Shown here: piece by piece, positions 1 to 11,992 of the stretch
Numbering within the stretch: position 1 is the first letter of the stretch
How the letters are laid out: every line of letters starts with the position of its first letter
Assembly: GCA_002914845.1 (NCBI GenBank)
Contig: JXTC01000297.1
Coordinates: 80,801 to 144,800, forward strand
Direction: 5' to 3'
DNA length: 64,000 bases
From: Trema orientale
Lineage: Eukaryota > Streptophyta > Magnoliopsida > Rosales > Cannabaceae
Program-made: the position numbers and the translations under genes
Notes under the pieces: model-generated
Databases searched by the model: none
What the model saw: only the letters and a program-made list of their open reading frames with translations
What the model was told of the DNA's origin: nothing

Positions 1-134
1 ATGCAAATATTAGAGCAATGCAAGCATCTAAAAACACCACCGCCCCCACCCAAAAAAAAACAAAAAACAAAAACGAAAAAGAAAAAAACGAAAAACTTAC
101 AAGAAAACTAGGACAACTCCAAAAAACAACTCAC

Positions 135-1227
135 CATTATTCGGTCATGTGGATTAAGAACTGCAGTGTAAACCTCAAAATTAGCAGGCGAACCAGACAA
201 GGGCTGAACATTAACACCCCACTTCTCTGAATCCAAGTGAAAAGCATCTAAGGCCCTCTTTTGGCAGAGAATTTCGAGCTCATCAATAAACTCATTGCCT
301 CCATAGTATCTGACACGTATAATACAACTAGAAAGCTAAAACCCACCATAGAAAACAAAACCGCAAGTTTCTTTAACTGGACCAACTCCAAGTTAGGCTC
401 ACCTTTTACCAGGTAACCCTTCAGAGTACTTGTTCGTTAGACAAGACCCTACCGCCTCCATTACCGCCCGATAAGTAAAATTCTCTGAAGCGATAAGCTC
501 AAGGCTCTTGAACTGACGTTGCTTCTCCTTATCAACGATTTCACGCACCTCGGGATCAGCCTCACTTAGGCCATAATCTACGAAGCTGCTTCCATCACCT
601 GCATTAAACAACATGCATAGAATCCTTTTTCAAATTATGCTCCGAAAAGGGTACCGAGGAAATAAGGGCCTGTGCGGCATGTGATTCGGAAAAAGATTTT
701 TCAAGTAATAGGACAACAACGAAAAACAAGGACAAGATACAGTTTTTTCAATATTGGAAAAATTTGTTTGGTTACTGTATTTTTCAGTCATTTTCATAGT
801 TTGAAAACAAAGATATAATCAAGTTTTTTTTGGATATTTTTATGTGGCTGAAATGAACATTTTTATGGTTTCTAAAATGCTTGAGTTTTCAAACTGTGTC
901 CGAGAATCGTACTGTAAGAAATTTTATAAGAAACGATTTTTTTTTTTCCCTTTGAAAGGTATAAGAAACGAATTTTGACAAAATCAAAATTGATAAAGTT
1001 GAGTTACCGGTGAGTTGAGGCGCTGGAACAGAGACGGAGGAGGGAGGTCGGCCTGTAACCAAGCTTCCTTCGACATGGGAGACCCTGCAAGGCTTCAAAG
1101 AGTCGTAGAGCTTTATTTGATGTGGGAATCCATTTATGGCGAAACCCTTTGGGGGAAAAGCGGTTCCTTTGCTCCACAGCGGCTGTTGGAGTGAACCCGT
1201 TAAGGCAGCTCCATTACAGGCCTGCAT
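135..1227 (-). CDS. SHM3: Plastid serine hydroxymethyltransferase, 5' part (exons 1-3)
   Basis: SHMT is a PLP enzyme that interconverts serine and glycine while loading one-carbon units onto tetrahydrofolate. Coding exons on the minus strand are 1227-1008, 598-403 and 309-135; the last donor is at 134-133 and the rest of the gene lies beyond the left edge. Exon 1 ([13 protein letters not shown]...) reads as a plastid transit peptide ending near [13 protein letters not shown]. Exon 2 carries the conserved N-terminal stretch with [11 protein letters not shown] and [16 protein letters not shown]. Exon 3 continues [16 protein letters not shown] and [19 protein letters not shown]. Joining exons 1 and 2 restores [12 protein letters not shown], and exons 2 and 3 restore GKRYYGG, which fixes the splice sites. 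The catalytic lysine region is outside the window. The transit peptide and the SEADPEV type point to the plastid isoform (Arabidopsis SHM3-like) rather than the cytosolic or mitochondrial ones; that isoform call is from memory. Confidence 0.9.
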
Positions 1228-3397
1228 GTTGGTGGAGATGGAGGAGAAAGAGAGAGAGATACAAAGAGAGGAGTGTCAAGAGAGGGATTCGGCGCGCAAG
1301 TGAAGGAGGGGGCTCGCGAGGGAGAGACTAAAAAGAGTGGCAGAGCGCAGAACTGATGATGACCGAGGGTTTTACGCTTTTTTCACTTCTGTCGTTTTAA
1401 TTACGGGATAGGGTTTGCGAAGGAGAGAAAAAGAAAGGGAGTATTTACTGCTTAACCGTATCGCACCAAACCAAGCAGCATAATAATATAATATGGTGTG
1501 GTTAACATGTTGAAGGTTTCCTTTTATTGTATTTTGCGATTTGATTAACAATTTTCACTTGGAATCGCGCAATCCACGCCATGCTCATTCTCAGACTATT
1601 TACACCAAGTCTACTGAGGTACTCGTGAGTATATTGGGCCCGTTTGTTTCAACCACTCCATTCTATTAGAATATTTTTCAACAAATTTCAAACGGTTTTT
1701 GCTAACACCATCACCTACAGCACTTTGTTACTATCGCCACCACTGTCCATCCAAGTCACACCTTTATTCAATCGAGATCGAAAAATTTCGATGCAATTGA
1801 ACTTATTTGGTTGGCTGCTAATCCTAATCGTTTCTACCGATTTTTGACCCACGGTCGAAAAATTTCAACTTCAGGCAAATGTTCAATCATAGCTCGACTA
1901 TGGTTGAAACTTTTCAACAATGCTTAAACGTAGTCGGCGGCCTTACCTGTGCCATCTCCTTTACTTTAGCCTTTTTTAATATGGTTAAAAATTTTTGACT
2001 TAGATTGAGTTGAAAGTAATTTTGAAATTCTGAATTTTCCACTAAATAAAAGTCTTATTTTTAAAAACGATTTAAAATTTGTCCATTTTTTATCACATGT
2101 TTTAAAAGATAGTCAAAATTGATATTGACAAAAGAGGACAATATGTGTATGTGCATCTATATATTTAAGACACGTTTATTTTTCTATAATCGTAATCAAG
2201 ATTTACCGATAGGTATTTTGTACTTAATGAAAATTTAAGAAGTGTATGAAAAGAAATTTTGAATTTTTAAAATTTATTGAGGAATCTATTTAGAAAGGGA
2301 TGGGAAAAAGAAAAATGAGAATGACAAGAGTCTTTCTACAAATAATAATTCACATACTATTCTATTTTGTTCTATTTTAAGAAACTTTTCGTTAAATACA
2401 AAGATACCCAAAAATTTTATCACATTCTCTATTTTTTATTGTCTTCTTTTAAGATTTTGGCATATATTGATTCCATATTTGGTCATTAATGAAAAGGAAT
2501 ATATGATTTTTTCTTTAGCTTAAAGATATAAATAAAAAAATCAATAACATAATACACAATTTTGTGTTCTTTTCTTTAATCAATTATGAGTCAAAATGAA
2601 ATAAGTATAAGGAATAATAATAGAGTATAAGCACTTATATCAATAATTTTTCTTAGAAAAAAGAACTATATAAAATTTAAAATTCTGTAATTTTGTACAA
2701 ACCAAAAATATGCGGTTAAAACTTGTGGAATGATCATAATTCAATATTTTTTTTTGCAGCTAACCAAGAAAAATAATTATAAAACATTCTTTGATAATTT
2801 ATTGATAGATAAATGTTTTTAATAAGTCAATAGGGTATTTGCATCTTTTAATTTGTTCATAGTACAAATTTGTACAATTCAAAAGTTTGGATATTAATAT
2901 GTAGGAATTATGAATATTAATTTGCATAATTTAAAAATCAGAATATTACAATTCAGAGATTGTAAATATCATGTATTAATTTGTACAATTCAAAAATTTG
3001 GGTATTAATACGTAGGAATTATGAATATTAATTTACAGAATTTAAAAATCAGAATATTACAATGCAGAGATTGTAAATATCATGTATTAATTTGTAAGAC
3101 TTTTCAAAAGTTTTAATATTAATTTATAGGATTTTCAATTTCTATTTTTATTTTTTATGAGAAGTTTACTTTTTTTTTAAATGTCATTACGCCCAGAAAA
3201 TGTTAAAGGAAGGAAGGCACAAAGGGGGAGTATTAAAACGCGGCGTCGCATGAGGGAGCAGGGGAGAAGGGAGTGGGAAAGACGTCTCTGGTAGGTTTTG
3301 GCGTTCACTACTCAGAGAGTCGAGTCGCAGAGAAAGAAAGCACTGAGACTGAGAGAGAAAGAGAAAGAGAAGTACATCCAAACCTCAATTCGATCCG
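1228..3397. other. Intergenic region, SHMT to CSN2
   Basis: This is the spacer between two divergently transcribed genes, so it should hold both promoters. The first 150 bases next to SHMT are purine-rich on the plus strand, meaning a CT-rich 5' leader for SHMT. The last 100 bases before CSN2 are GA-rich (GAGAGAGAAAGAGAAAGAG near 3350), a likely CSN2 5' leader. The middle is AT-rich and holds a two-copy tandem repeat (listed separately). No convincing coding region was seen; the short open frames here have no recognisable protein. Confidence 0.6.
2871..3093. repeat. 111-bp tandem duplication
   Basis: Two adjacent near-identical copies start at 2871 and 2982 (both begin TGTACAATTCAAAA). They share the string GTAGGAATTATGAATATTAA and the end ATCATGTATTAATTTGTA, with only scattered substitutions. 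Period is 111 bases. It lies about 300 bases upstream of the CSN2 start codon. Confidence 0.85.
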
Positions 3398-6300
3398 ATG
3401 GGTATGCCTCACAATTCTCTCTCCTTTCTCCTTTTTATTCTTCTTCTTTGGTTCTCATCTACTGGGTCACTCGTTTTTTTTTTTTGAAATTTTCTCCGAT
3501 TATTTTCGAAAATCTTGTAATGGGTTTTCAATTTCGGAATAGTTTCAAAGCAAGAACTCATTAGTTTCATTGAAACGAGAAAAAGACGATTTGGGTTTTG
3601 TTTGTGTTTTGTTTTTTTTTTTTTTTAAGTGAAAGTGGTAATGGGTTTTATGTGGTTTTAATGTGCAGACGCAGATATGGAAGATTATGGGTTTGAGTAC
3701 TCCGACGAGGAGCCTGAGGAACAAGACGTTGATATTGAGAACCAATATTACAACTCCAAAGGTCTTTTTTTTTCCCCCGAAATTTCTTTTCTATTATAAA
3801 TTTTTAATGCTTTTGTTCAGTTTATACAACTACACTTATTAATTGAAAATTGAATTCTAATTTCATGATTGGGACTTTGTGTTGTTTATGTGGAATGATA
3901 TCCCTTTTAGGTTTAGCAATCGTTTTATTCTGATAGATTTTTTTTTTGGTTAAAACGAAAAAAGGTTTGGTTGAGACGGATCCAGAAGCAGCTCTTGCAG
4001 GATTTGCTGAAGTAGTTCGAATGGAACCCGAAAAGGCCGAGTGGTGAGTGCCACTTAATTGATAGTACGATAATTTGGAATGTGGTATAAAGTGAATTGG
4101 CAATAAGTATTCTAATATGGTGTAGTGTAATGCATCATAGTTAATCATTCAGCATAATGTGAAATCTGACAGAAATATTTGTATTGTGATCTCATCATAA
4201 GTCCAATTTTTGAGAGCATTTGCCTTGAGTCGTTTCAGCCTCAATTTTCAGATGAATTTCCATGGATCTTAATTTGGGCTGATATGATTGAAATCATCAA
4301 AAGGGAAATTAAGAAATTGATAGTTAAAGCTTAAAACCCTAGGAGATGTATGGGTACTAGGCAGATTCTACTCTATACTTTCTATATCATATTTAGACTA
4401 GGCTACTAGACTTCATGGATTTTAGGATTTTTTTTGTTCTTGACTTATGTGCTTTCTTATTATGTATCTTTTTAGGAACTAAGATTATGTTTTAGTTGTT
4501 TATGACTATGAATTTCCCACTTCTCATGTTCGTTATTATTTTCTTGTTCAATTCGAGATGTAACCCTTGGTTCCCGAATAAACTTTTTAAATCATTTGGG
4601 TGAATTATTAATTGTTGTAACTTTGTTGCTTAGGGGCTTTAAAGCGCTTAAGCAAACCGTCAAGCTCTATTACCGTTTGGGAAGATATAAAGAAATGATG
4701 GATTCGTACAGGGTGATGTTGACATACATCAAATCAGCAGTGACACGAAACTATAGTGAGAAATGTATAAACAATATTATGGACTTTGTCTCTGGTTCAG
4801 CTAGTCAGAACTTCAGTCTCCTTCGAGAATTTTATCAGACTACTCTGAAAGCACTTGAAGATGCAAAGAATGAGGTAAGCTTATATTACTATCTTTGTAT
4901 TCACACTGTCTTTTATATCAAATGCAAATTTCTGTTTTCTTGTTCTGCAGAGACTTTGGTTCAAGACAAACCTTAAGCTATGCAAGATCTGGTTTGATAT
5001 GGGAGAGTATGGGCGAATGAGTAAGGTAATTTGTTTGGATACCTATTACATTGGCATTGCGTTTTTCTGATACATGATGATTATGGGAATAACTTGTCCT
5101 TCATATTTAGATTTTGAAGGAGCTTCACAAATCTTGTCAAAAGGAAGATGGTTCTGATGATCAAAAGAAAGGAAGTCAACTTTTGGAGGTATACGCTATT
5201 GAAATTCAAATGTACACTGAGACGAAGAATAACAAAAAGCTAAAGGTAAGATCTGCATTTTTCCATTTTTTGTTTTATGAGCTTTTTTTTGAGAAAATTC
5301 AAGCCATTATTGTTTTTAGGAAATAAACATGGCTCCTTGAAACCTTTCTACTAAAGCACACATTGTGATTACTGGCTCATTTTTCAATTCAATTCACTTT
5401 TCTTTTGTTCTGTTAATTTTCCATATGTCACACTGCATGACTTCAGTCTCTGGTTATATCCGTCATTTTGATTGAGCTGCACAGCTAACATTGTGGTTCA
5501 ATGCAGCAATTGTACCAGAAAGCTCTTGCGATTAAGTCAGCTATACCACATCCAAGAATTATGGGTATAATTCGTGAGTGCGGAGGTAAGATGCACATGG
5601 CAGAGCGCCAGTGGGCAGAAGCTGCAACGGATNGGAACCAAAGGCGTATCCAATGCCTGAAGTACATTCACAAGTTCCTTACACTCTCTCTCTTTTAATA
5701 CTATACCTACCCCTTACTAGACCACTTTCTATTTCTTTTTCATCCTGCCCTTTGCTCTGTCTACATGTTTATAAGTTTTGAAGCACTCTAGTCTTAATTC
5801 CACGGAGATGATTCATACGTTTTTGTTGATGTATTGGTATCATCTCTCTTGTAGAGTTGTGTCAAAAAGTAGAAAAGAAATGCAATTTCTAGTATGTATT
5901 ATGTTGTCTTTAGTATTTTCTATAAGCACTAGATTCACCATTTCTCCTATTCATCTCCCACTTGTCCTCTCGTGCTTGACAGATATCTAGTTCTAGCTAA
6001 CATGCTGATGGAATCCGAGGTTAATCCATTTGATGGTCAGGAGGCAAAGCCGTAAGTTCTTACAAGTTTCTTTCCTTTTTTTTTTTTTTGGTTGCATATG
6101 TTTTCTCTTATTCTGATTGGTAAGGTACAGGTACAAAAATGATCCTGAGATTCTAGCAATGACAAATCTGATAGCAGCGTATCAGAGAAATGAGATCTTA
6201 GAATTTGAGAAAATACTTAAGGTATCATTGATGTACACAAGGTTTCCCTGAAGGGTTTATCCTTTCTTTGATTTTTTTTTTGTTTTTTGTTTTTGTATTG

Positions 6301-7027
6301 TATGGTATTTTTTTTTTTTTTGGGTTGCATATATGGCTGTGCATGTATCCTTATTTTCGTTTTCGTGTCAATTTTCTCTTTAGTCCTAATTAAGCCTGTA
6401 TCATGCTTTCGTTAGAGTAATAGGAGGACGATAATGGATGATCCATTCATCCGAAATTATATTGAAGATCTTTTGAAGAATGTGAGGACCCAGGTGCTGC
6501 TCAAGCTTATCAAGCCGTACACAAGAATCCGCATTCCTTTCATTTCGAAGGTACAACTTTAGTGTGCTAAGATCTCTTGTGAAGTCAATTACTTTGATTT
6601 GAATTGTTCATTTTGTTTTAAAATCTGTCAAACTACAGTAAACCATTCGTACTGGTCAGTTACCAATGTGCCAGTTTGATCTGTACTAGTCATGTCAACT
6701 ATCTGCTTTTACTGGAACTTTGTTGTGTTCAGGAACTTAACGTGCCAGAAAAGGACGTAGAGCAGCTGTTGGTTTCACTGATTTTGGATAACCGAATTGA
6801 TGGACATATTGACCAAGTAAACCGGCTACTGGAACGTGGAGACAGGTTTGCTTTCTTACTAATCCCTGCATTATTGATTTTCTTGATTCATTGTTGTCAA
6901 TGTCATCATTATTTATTCTTCGCAAATATTATGCAGGTCAAAGGGAATGAAGAAGTATGCTGCCATTGATAAATGGAACACACAGTTGAGATCCCTTTAT
7001 CAAACCATCAGCAATAGAGTATATTGA
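3398..7027 (+). CDS. CSN2: COP9 signalosome subunit 2 (one N-marked gap)
   Basis: CSN2 is a PCI-domain scaffold subunit of the COP9 signalosome, which removes NEDD8/RUB from cullins in the nucleus and cytosol. Twelve coding exons: 3398-3401, 3669-3761, 3965-4043, 4634-4874, 4951-5025, 5111-5245, 5507-5661, 5983-6051, 6131-6221, 6416-6550, 6733-6845, 6937-7027. The frame closes to 426 residues against about 439 in Arabidopsis. The start is the four-base exon ATGG joined to ACGCAGATATGG, giving [16 protein letters not shown], which matches the family N-terminus. TPR-like helices fill residues 50-290 and the PCI/winged-helix part follows ([30 protein letters not shown] split over two exons). Exon 7 contains the window's only N (5633): ...EAATD-N-NQRRIQ..., where the family has FFEAFKNYDEA plus G between D and NQRR. 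The missing 33 bases are in frame. This is probably an assembly gap rather than biology. Exon 7 uses donor GTACATT. Confidence 0.95.
5633..5633. other. Single ambiguous base marking a 33-bp gap
   Basis: The only N in 64 kb lies inside CSN2 exon 7, exactly where 11 invariant residues of the family are absent. The frame is intact on both sides. A gap of unknown size collapsed to one N, or a local misassembly, explains it best. Confidence 0.8.
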
Positions 7028-9665
7028 GTGGCTACAGAGTGGAATTTTTCGTTAATTGGTTATATGCGGTGCTAATTTATCGTGACTGGTTCCAACTTTA
7101 CCTGCTTGAGGTCACAATGTTGAATGAGCTGTGTGTAGTATTGAAACTCCATAATTTTGACCCTTGATAGCTAGGATATGAATGTTTTGAGATGACAGAC
7201 ATGCTTTCAACAACGCATAGAAAAAGAAAAAACAAAGAAACAAAGAACATTCAAGTTTCATGATATGTCATCGGTGAATTATGCTATAATTGCCATAATT
7301 TGTTGTTACTTCAGTAGATATAATCTTATGTTTATATTGGTTTTGGTTGATCGATTTTCTAATGATGTTGGAAAATTTGAATAGGATTTTGCTCAAGACA
7401 GATTTAAGGGAGTATGATTATGAGGCTAATCAGAAACCTATCCTTTATCTAAAATACCCTTTAAAACTATTATTTAATCTAAGAAATGTTCTTATATATC
7501 ACATGAGACACTGTCCATTGTTTTGTCTAAGCTGCTGTTATTGAGTCACGGTCTTCTCTGACGAGCAGTTAGCAACTTGTTGAGCCTCCCATGGCCTACA
7601 TTAATGAGCACGTTGAGGTGTGGACGTCGCGAGAAAAAGACACCAACACAAGATCCGAGCCACGGCAAACAAATCAAGAGAACAAGCTTTAGCATAAGCT
7701 CCAAACTACGACAAGAAACACCTAGAGCCCTGGCGAGAAAATTGTGCCATTTATCGATGAACAATGAGGAAAACGATGAAACCCTAGTTTATGGAGAGAT
7801 GTTTCCCTCGGCTATGCTTGGGAAGAGGGAAAAATGAGAAGAAAGAAAGAGTAGTAGAGAAAAAAGGAGGGAAAATAAAAAAGGGTTTACTTGATAGGGA
7901 GGAAAAGGGAAGGGAAGAGAAAATGGTTATGGGAGGGGAAAAAAAAAATAGTGGGCTCCACAAAAAGAGTCTCCCCAAAATGGAGAGAAAATAAGAGAGA
8001 AAACTTGTTTAGTTAATAAATGGGATTGAATTTACTAACATATTTTTGCACAATAATTTTAAAATATTAATAGAGTGTAAAATAGTTATTTTAAAGTAAA
8101 TTAGTTTTCTTTCATTTCTACATAGAGGAAAGACATTTTCCAATTCATTCTATATATTTTCTCTCTCTTCTATTTTTTTTTTCTTTCTTCATATTTTCTT
8201 TCATTCCTACTAAACATAATTTCAATGTAGAGAGTTATAATGCTTTTAAGTGGAAAATGGAGAATGCATAAAAAGGTTTCTAATACTTCTACTTATAAAA
8301 ACGAAAAAGAATTACAAAAATACAGTGGATCATATTTTTTTTTCCAATTCCTGTACTGCTTTTAGAAAAATACTATTTTTAAAATGGTTACTAGTTACTA
8401 GCATGTAAAAACTAGCTATCAGTTACGAGTGATCGGGATTGAACCTCGTGCTCTGATTAATTAATGTAACTTGTGATTAATTAAAACAAAGTAAGGGATT
8501 AAGATTAGATCACATGGTGCACATAGAAAGGGTCACCACAATACTTGCAATGTGTCGAAGTCCCAGTGGGCGGTCGAAATAGAAAACACCACTTCCGATG
8601 GCACCCTTGCCACATTGATGATTGTAGGAATGACTTGCTTAGTGTGCACAGGTGTAAGATTTATCGCAACATTGTCTACGTATCGAAGTCCTAATGGGCG
8701 GTCGATATAAGAAACGACACTTCCTACTACGCCTTTACCATGTTAGTGGTTGCAAAGATAATGTACTTACGATATAATCAATAATAATAATAATAAAGGG
8801 AACTAGTTGATGGAGGCGAATAAACCGACTATAGTGTCAAATAGAAGTCAATTACAGAAAATAAATGGCTAGAAATTAACGAAGGCGATTGGACCAACTA
8901 CATGCTAGTGTAGACAAAATAATAATAATAATAACAGAGATAAAAATAACGAGAAATAGTGAGAGAACATAAAATCCCGAACTTATACCACAAGTCAAGC
9001 ACATAGTTCGAGGAGAGTAGCTTGGTACTCACAGATTACTGAAGTGCGGATATTAAAGTCTGCATGCAAGATAATTTGTGAAACAAGTTAGAAACATGCA
9101 TAGAAAAAGATGGTATCAAAATGATAAAGTGATGATAAAATGATATGCAAGAGAATAATGGGCCTAGAATATATAAGTAGAGCCTATATGAAAATACGTT
9201 TAGAAGTCGATATAGGTAAAATGATGTAGATATCCTAACTTACGTGAAAATATGTGTAGATATATAAATACTAGAAATTTGTTGACCAAGTTTATGCGTA
9301 CATGAATATAAGATGAGGAGAAATGGTAATAATATGTAGAACTAATGCAAGAGATGAAAATGTGAGAACCCATGACTAATAAGAGATGCAAATGAGATGC
9401 AAAGATGTGTATATGCATAAAATAGAATAAAGAGAAAGCTAGATTTGGAGCCACAGGCAAAGAGTGAAGCAATTGGTGATGTTGGGTGAAAATCTGAATA
9501 CCTATTTACAGGAATTTTGAAATATTGTATGAAAATCTGAATATCTACTTACAAGGCCTATTTAATCAAAATTTCTCAAGAAAAACGAGAATTTTCGGAA
9601 ATAGGAAAGTGGGTTTGATTATTTAAGGATGTCCGTGGTTGTTCCTGAAGAGGGTTACAAAACCC
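7028..9665. other. Intergenic: CSN2 3' region and unclassified repeats
   Basis: The CSN2 3' UTR occupies the first few hundred bases. At 7546-7840 there is a less AT-rich stretch open on both strands, with no recognisable protein. At about 8545-8770 two diverged copies of a roughly 140-bp unit follow each other; each has TCGAAGTCC followed by GGGCGGTCGA, then CACTTCC. Near 8440 the minus strand reads GAGGTTCAATCCCGATC, a tRNA B-box-like motif, possibly an old SINE. No gene is supported. Confidence 0.5.
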
Positions 9666-10210
9666 TTTTTTTTTTAAAGGAAAAATAGGAAATTCATTAA
9701 TAAGAAATATTGTTTGCTACAATGTGAGCAATGCTATAAGAAATTTCCAAATCATAAAACAAAGTATCATCAACATTAATGCAATCTTTAGTGAGTGTAT
9801 GGCCTGTTTCATTCTCAGAAGGTGATAAAAAACGACAAGAACCACTATCGCAATCTCTCAAAAGAGAGTTAATATCTCCTGGCAATGAGATAATTGGAAA
9901 ACACGTCACAAGTCGAGTTCACCGTTCCAATAACAGTCTAGGAATCACTTTCAAGAACTATGTAACCTCTATTCAGAGCAAAACGAATTCCTTCTCGAAG
10001 AGCAATCAGCTCAATAGTTAGAGGCTCAAAAGGACTATAGACTCGTTTACTCATAGCACTATATTCCATCCCCGTATCATCTCGAATAATGGCTCCTACG
10101 CCAATGAACCATAGCTTCGAAAAACAAGCAGCATCTACATTTAATTTTAGGCGGACTGTAGGGGCAATTCTCAGCAAACAACAGGTCTCAAATAAGCTCA
10201 CATAGGACAC
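9666..10210 (-). pseudogene. LINE 3' end with RNase H-like domain, broken
   Basis: On the minus strand, 10210-9938 reads as an RVT_3-type RNase H-like domain: RLKLNVDAACFSK, then GVGAIIRDDTGMEYSA, PLTIELIALREGI and VLESDS. A TAG stop follows ESDS, then TVIGTVNSTCDVFSNYLIA, and after a frameshift the next frame gives GDINSLLRDCDSGSCRFLS and ENETGHTLTKDCINVDDTLF, the usual RNase H end with the N-x-x-x-H-x-L motif. A ten-base T run at 9666-9675 is the poly(A) tail on this strand. This is the pattern of a 5'-truncated non-LTR retrotransposon copy. One stop and one frameshift make it non-functional. Target duplication not found. Confidence 0.8.
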
Positions 10211-10264
10211 TCTATTCTCTTCTTCGCCTACTGGAATTCATTCAGATCAGAACTAGCATCATTG

Positions 10265-10980
10265 TCAGTGACGGAGCCGGAATTTTTGTCTAGTGGAGGC
10301 TAGCACTACGTTAATTATTTTATCAAAAATGCCAAATACTAAATCACTATAATTCCTAATTAATAGGATAAACTGCAAAAAATATACTGAGATTTGGATG
10401 TTCTACAATTTAAATTTTAAAGTTTGGACTATACAAAATGATATTCTCAGATTAAGAATTTTTAAAAATTAATACCCACTTGATTTTTTGAATAATTTTA
10501 ACTGATAATTTTTTGAATAATTTTAACTGATAAAAGATAATAATATTCTCAAAATTAAGGAGAATAATAAGGATTAAACCAGTTTTAGTGGAAGATAATA
10601 TTATTTTTTTCTTACTAAAGTTAGTCAAAAAATCAGTCCAGTATATTAATTTTCAGAAATAATCTAGGATATTATTTTGCAGAGTTTAAACTTCAGAATT
10701 TAAATCGTAGAACACTCAAGTTTCAGGGTATTTTTTTTGCATATTATCCCAATTAATAAATACTCAAGTACTATAATGGTATGAGGTGAGTTTTTATGTC
10801 TTGAAAACATTTCATAATTACTTTATTATCAAACTCATTAAAAATATCTTTCTCAATGTAAATAAGTAAATTGTCGTTCATCAACTGATTTATCATTTGG
10901 TTGTATTGAAAAAATACACTAGAATACCATAACGATGTCATTTTTTCATTAGTATTATTACTTGAAAACAACAAGAACCT
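10265..10980 (-). mobile_element. hAT transposon remnant, transposase C-terminus
   Basis: The minus-strand frame 10974-10771 ends LLIYIEKDIFNEFDNKVIMKCFQDIKTHL, which resembles the extreme C-terminus of plant hAT transposases of the TTF-type zinc-finger class (pattern WLND-LLxYIExDIF...IIxRFQxMKTRR). About 500 bases downstream at 10265 is CAGTGACGGAGCC, a terminus often seen on plant hAT elements. The matching far terminus was not found, and the rest of the transposase is absent. A MITE is inserted between the two pieces. The family call is inference from short similarity. Confidence 0.5.
10366..10749. mobile_element. MULE-like MITE inside hAT remnant
   Basis: The left end GGATAAACTGCAAAAAAT and the inverted right end GGGATAATATGCAAAAAAAA pair, and the similarity extends inward for over 80 bases (GTTCTACRATTTAAATTNTRAAGTTT in both arms). 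Flanks are TAATTAATA (10357-10365) and CAATTAATA (10750-10758), a 9-bp duplication with one mismatch. The interior also has a short tandem repeat (TTTTTTGAATAATTTTAACTG twice). Length 384. Confidence 0.75.
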
Positions 10981-11369
10981 AAATAATAATTAAGAGAACA
11001 ATAATAAAAAGTAGACAATATTAACTTTTAATTGTTTTCAATTTTCTAAATTCCAATCTTTAATTGCTAACAACAATATCAAACAGGTTGCATCTCATCT
11101 TAATGGTTCTTTTCTTCTATTTTTTTTCCCCTTATGTGCATGTCGCTGAAGGAAGTGTAAAAACTGAAAAAAGTCGTATCCTTCAGTGTTTGTTCTAGGG
11201 CCGGCCAAGACGTGTTGATGAGAATTAAAAAGTATGGCTTTTATCTATTAAAAATAAAAAACGGAGAAGAGGGATTTTTATAATTTATTTGTTTAAAGCT
11301 ATAATTTTTATTCCAAAATGCTTTCACATTAGGAGTTTTAATCAAAATGCTTACTTTGTATTATCTTTT

Positions 11370-11987
11370 TGTTGACGGAGTTTTCAAATGAATTTTGAGA
11401 TTTACGAGATATGGATTATATGTGAAACGAATTGAAAAATAAAGCAAAGTAAAGAGACATGAATTTTATAATAGTTCAGCCTAAAATAAAATGAGCCTAC
11501 GTCCTCTGTTCTTCACTATTTTCTGGAGAATTACAAGAGTTTCTCTAAGTTTCAAGGTGAGAGCAAAGAAAGAATTACAAGAGTATTTCTAAGTTTCAAG
11601 ACGAGAGCAAAGAGAGAATTACAGAAAGAGTGTATAATAAAGTGATTGTGAAATGATCAACTATGAGACTGAGCCCCCTTTATATAGATAAGGGTGGCTT
11701 TAGTTTCCCAATCACAAAAATGGGAAACCATACAATAAAAGACATAATTTTGAGTAATAATATAGGATTGGGTAATAGCCAATAGACGAATAGCCTCTAC
11801 TCGAGAACTTATTTTCCTTTCTTCGTAAGTTATCTGTTTGAAGCCTAATCTAGTTTTCTTTTACTGCCGCGCATGTTCCTTATTCGAAACAGGTCGCACT
11901 ATTGGTCGACCTGACGTATTTACTCTTCTGTCATTGACTTTCCTTTCTTGGTGTTAACTAATGATGTAGATTCAAGATCGTACAACA
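11370..11987 (-). mobile_element. Solo LTR, copy 1, TSD CTTTT
   Basis: The element runs TGTTGACGG...TACAACA, with TGTTG/CAACA ends, and is flanked by exact 5-bp repeats CTTTT (11365-11369 and 11988-11992). A TATA-like CTATATAAAGG is on the minus strand near 11690, so transcription would run leftward. It aligns over most of its length with 24573-25111. No internal retrotransposon sequence follows either end, so it is a solo LTR left by LTR-LTR recombination. Length 618. Confidence 0.9.
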
Positions 11988-11992
11988 CTTTT

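Noticed and set aside
1122-1331. 69-residue plus-strand frame opposite SHMT exon 1
   Set aside because: Shadow of the transit-peptide exon and its CT-rich leader.
7546-7837. Overlapping open frames on both strands in a less AT-rich stretch, with AAACTAGGGTTTCATC on the minus strand like a gene leader
   Set aside because: No protein family is recognisable in any frame, no splice partner exon was found, and both strands are open equally. Probably a transposon or gene-fragment relic.
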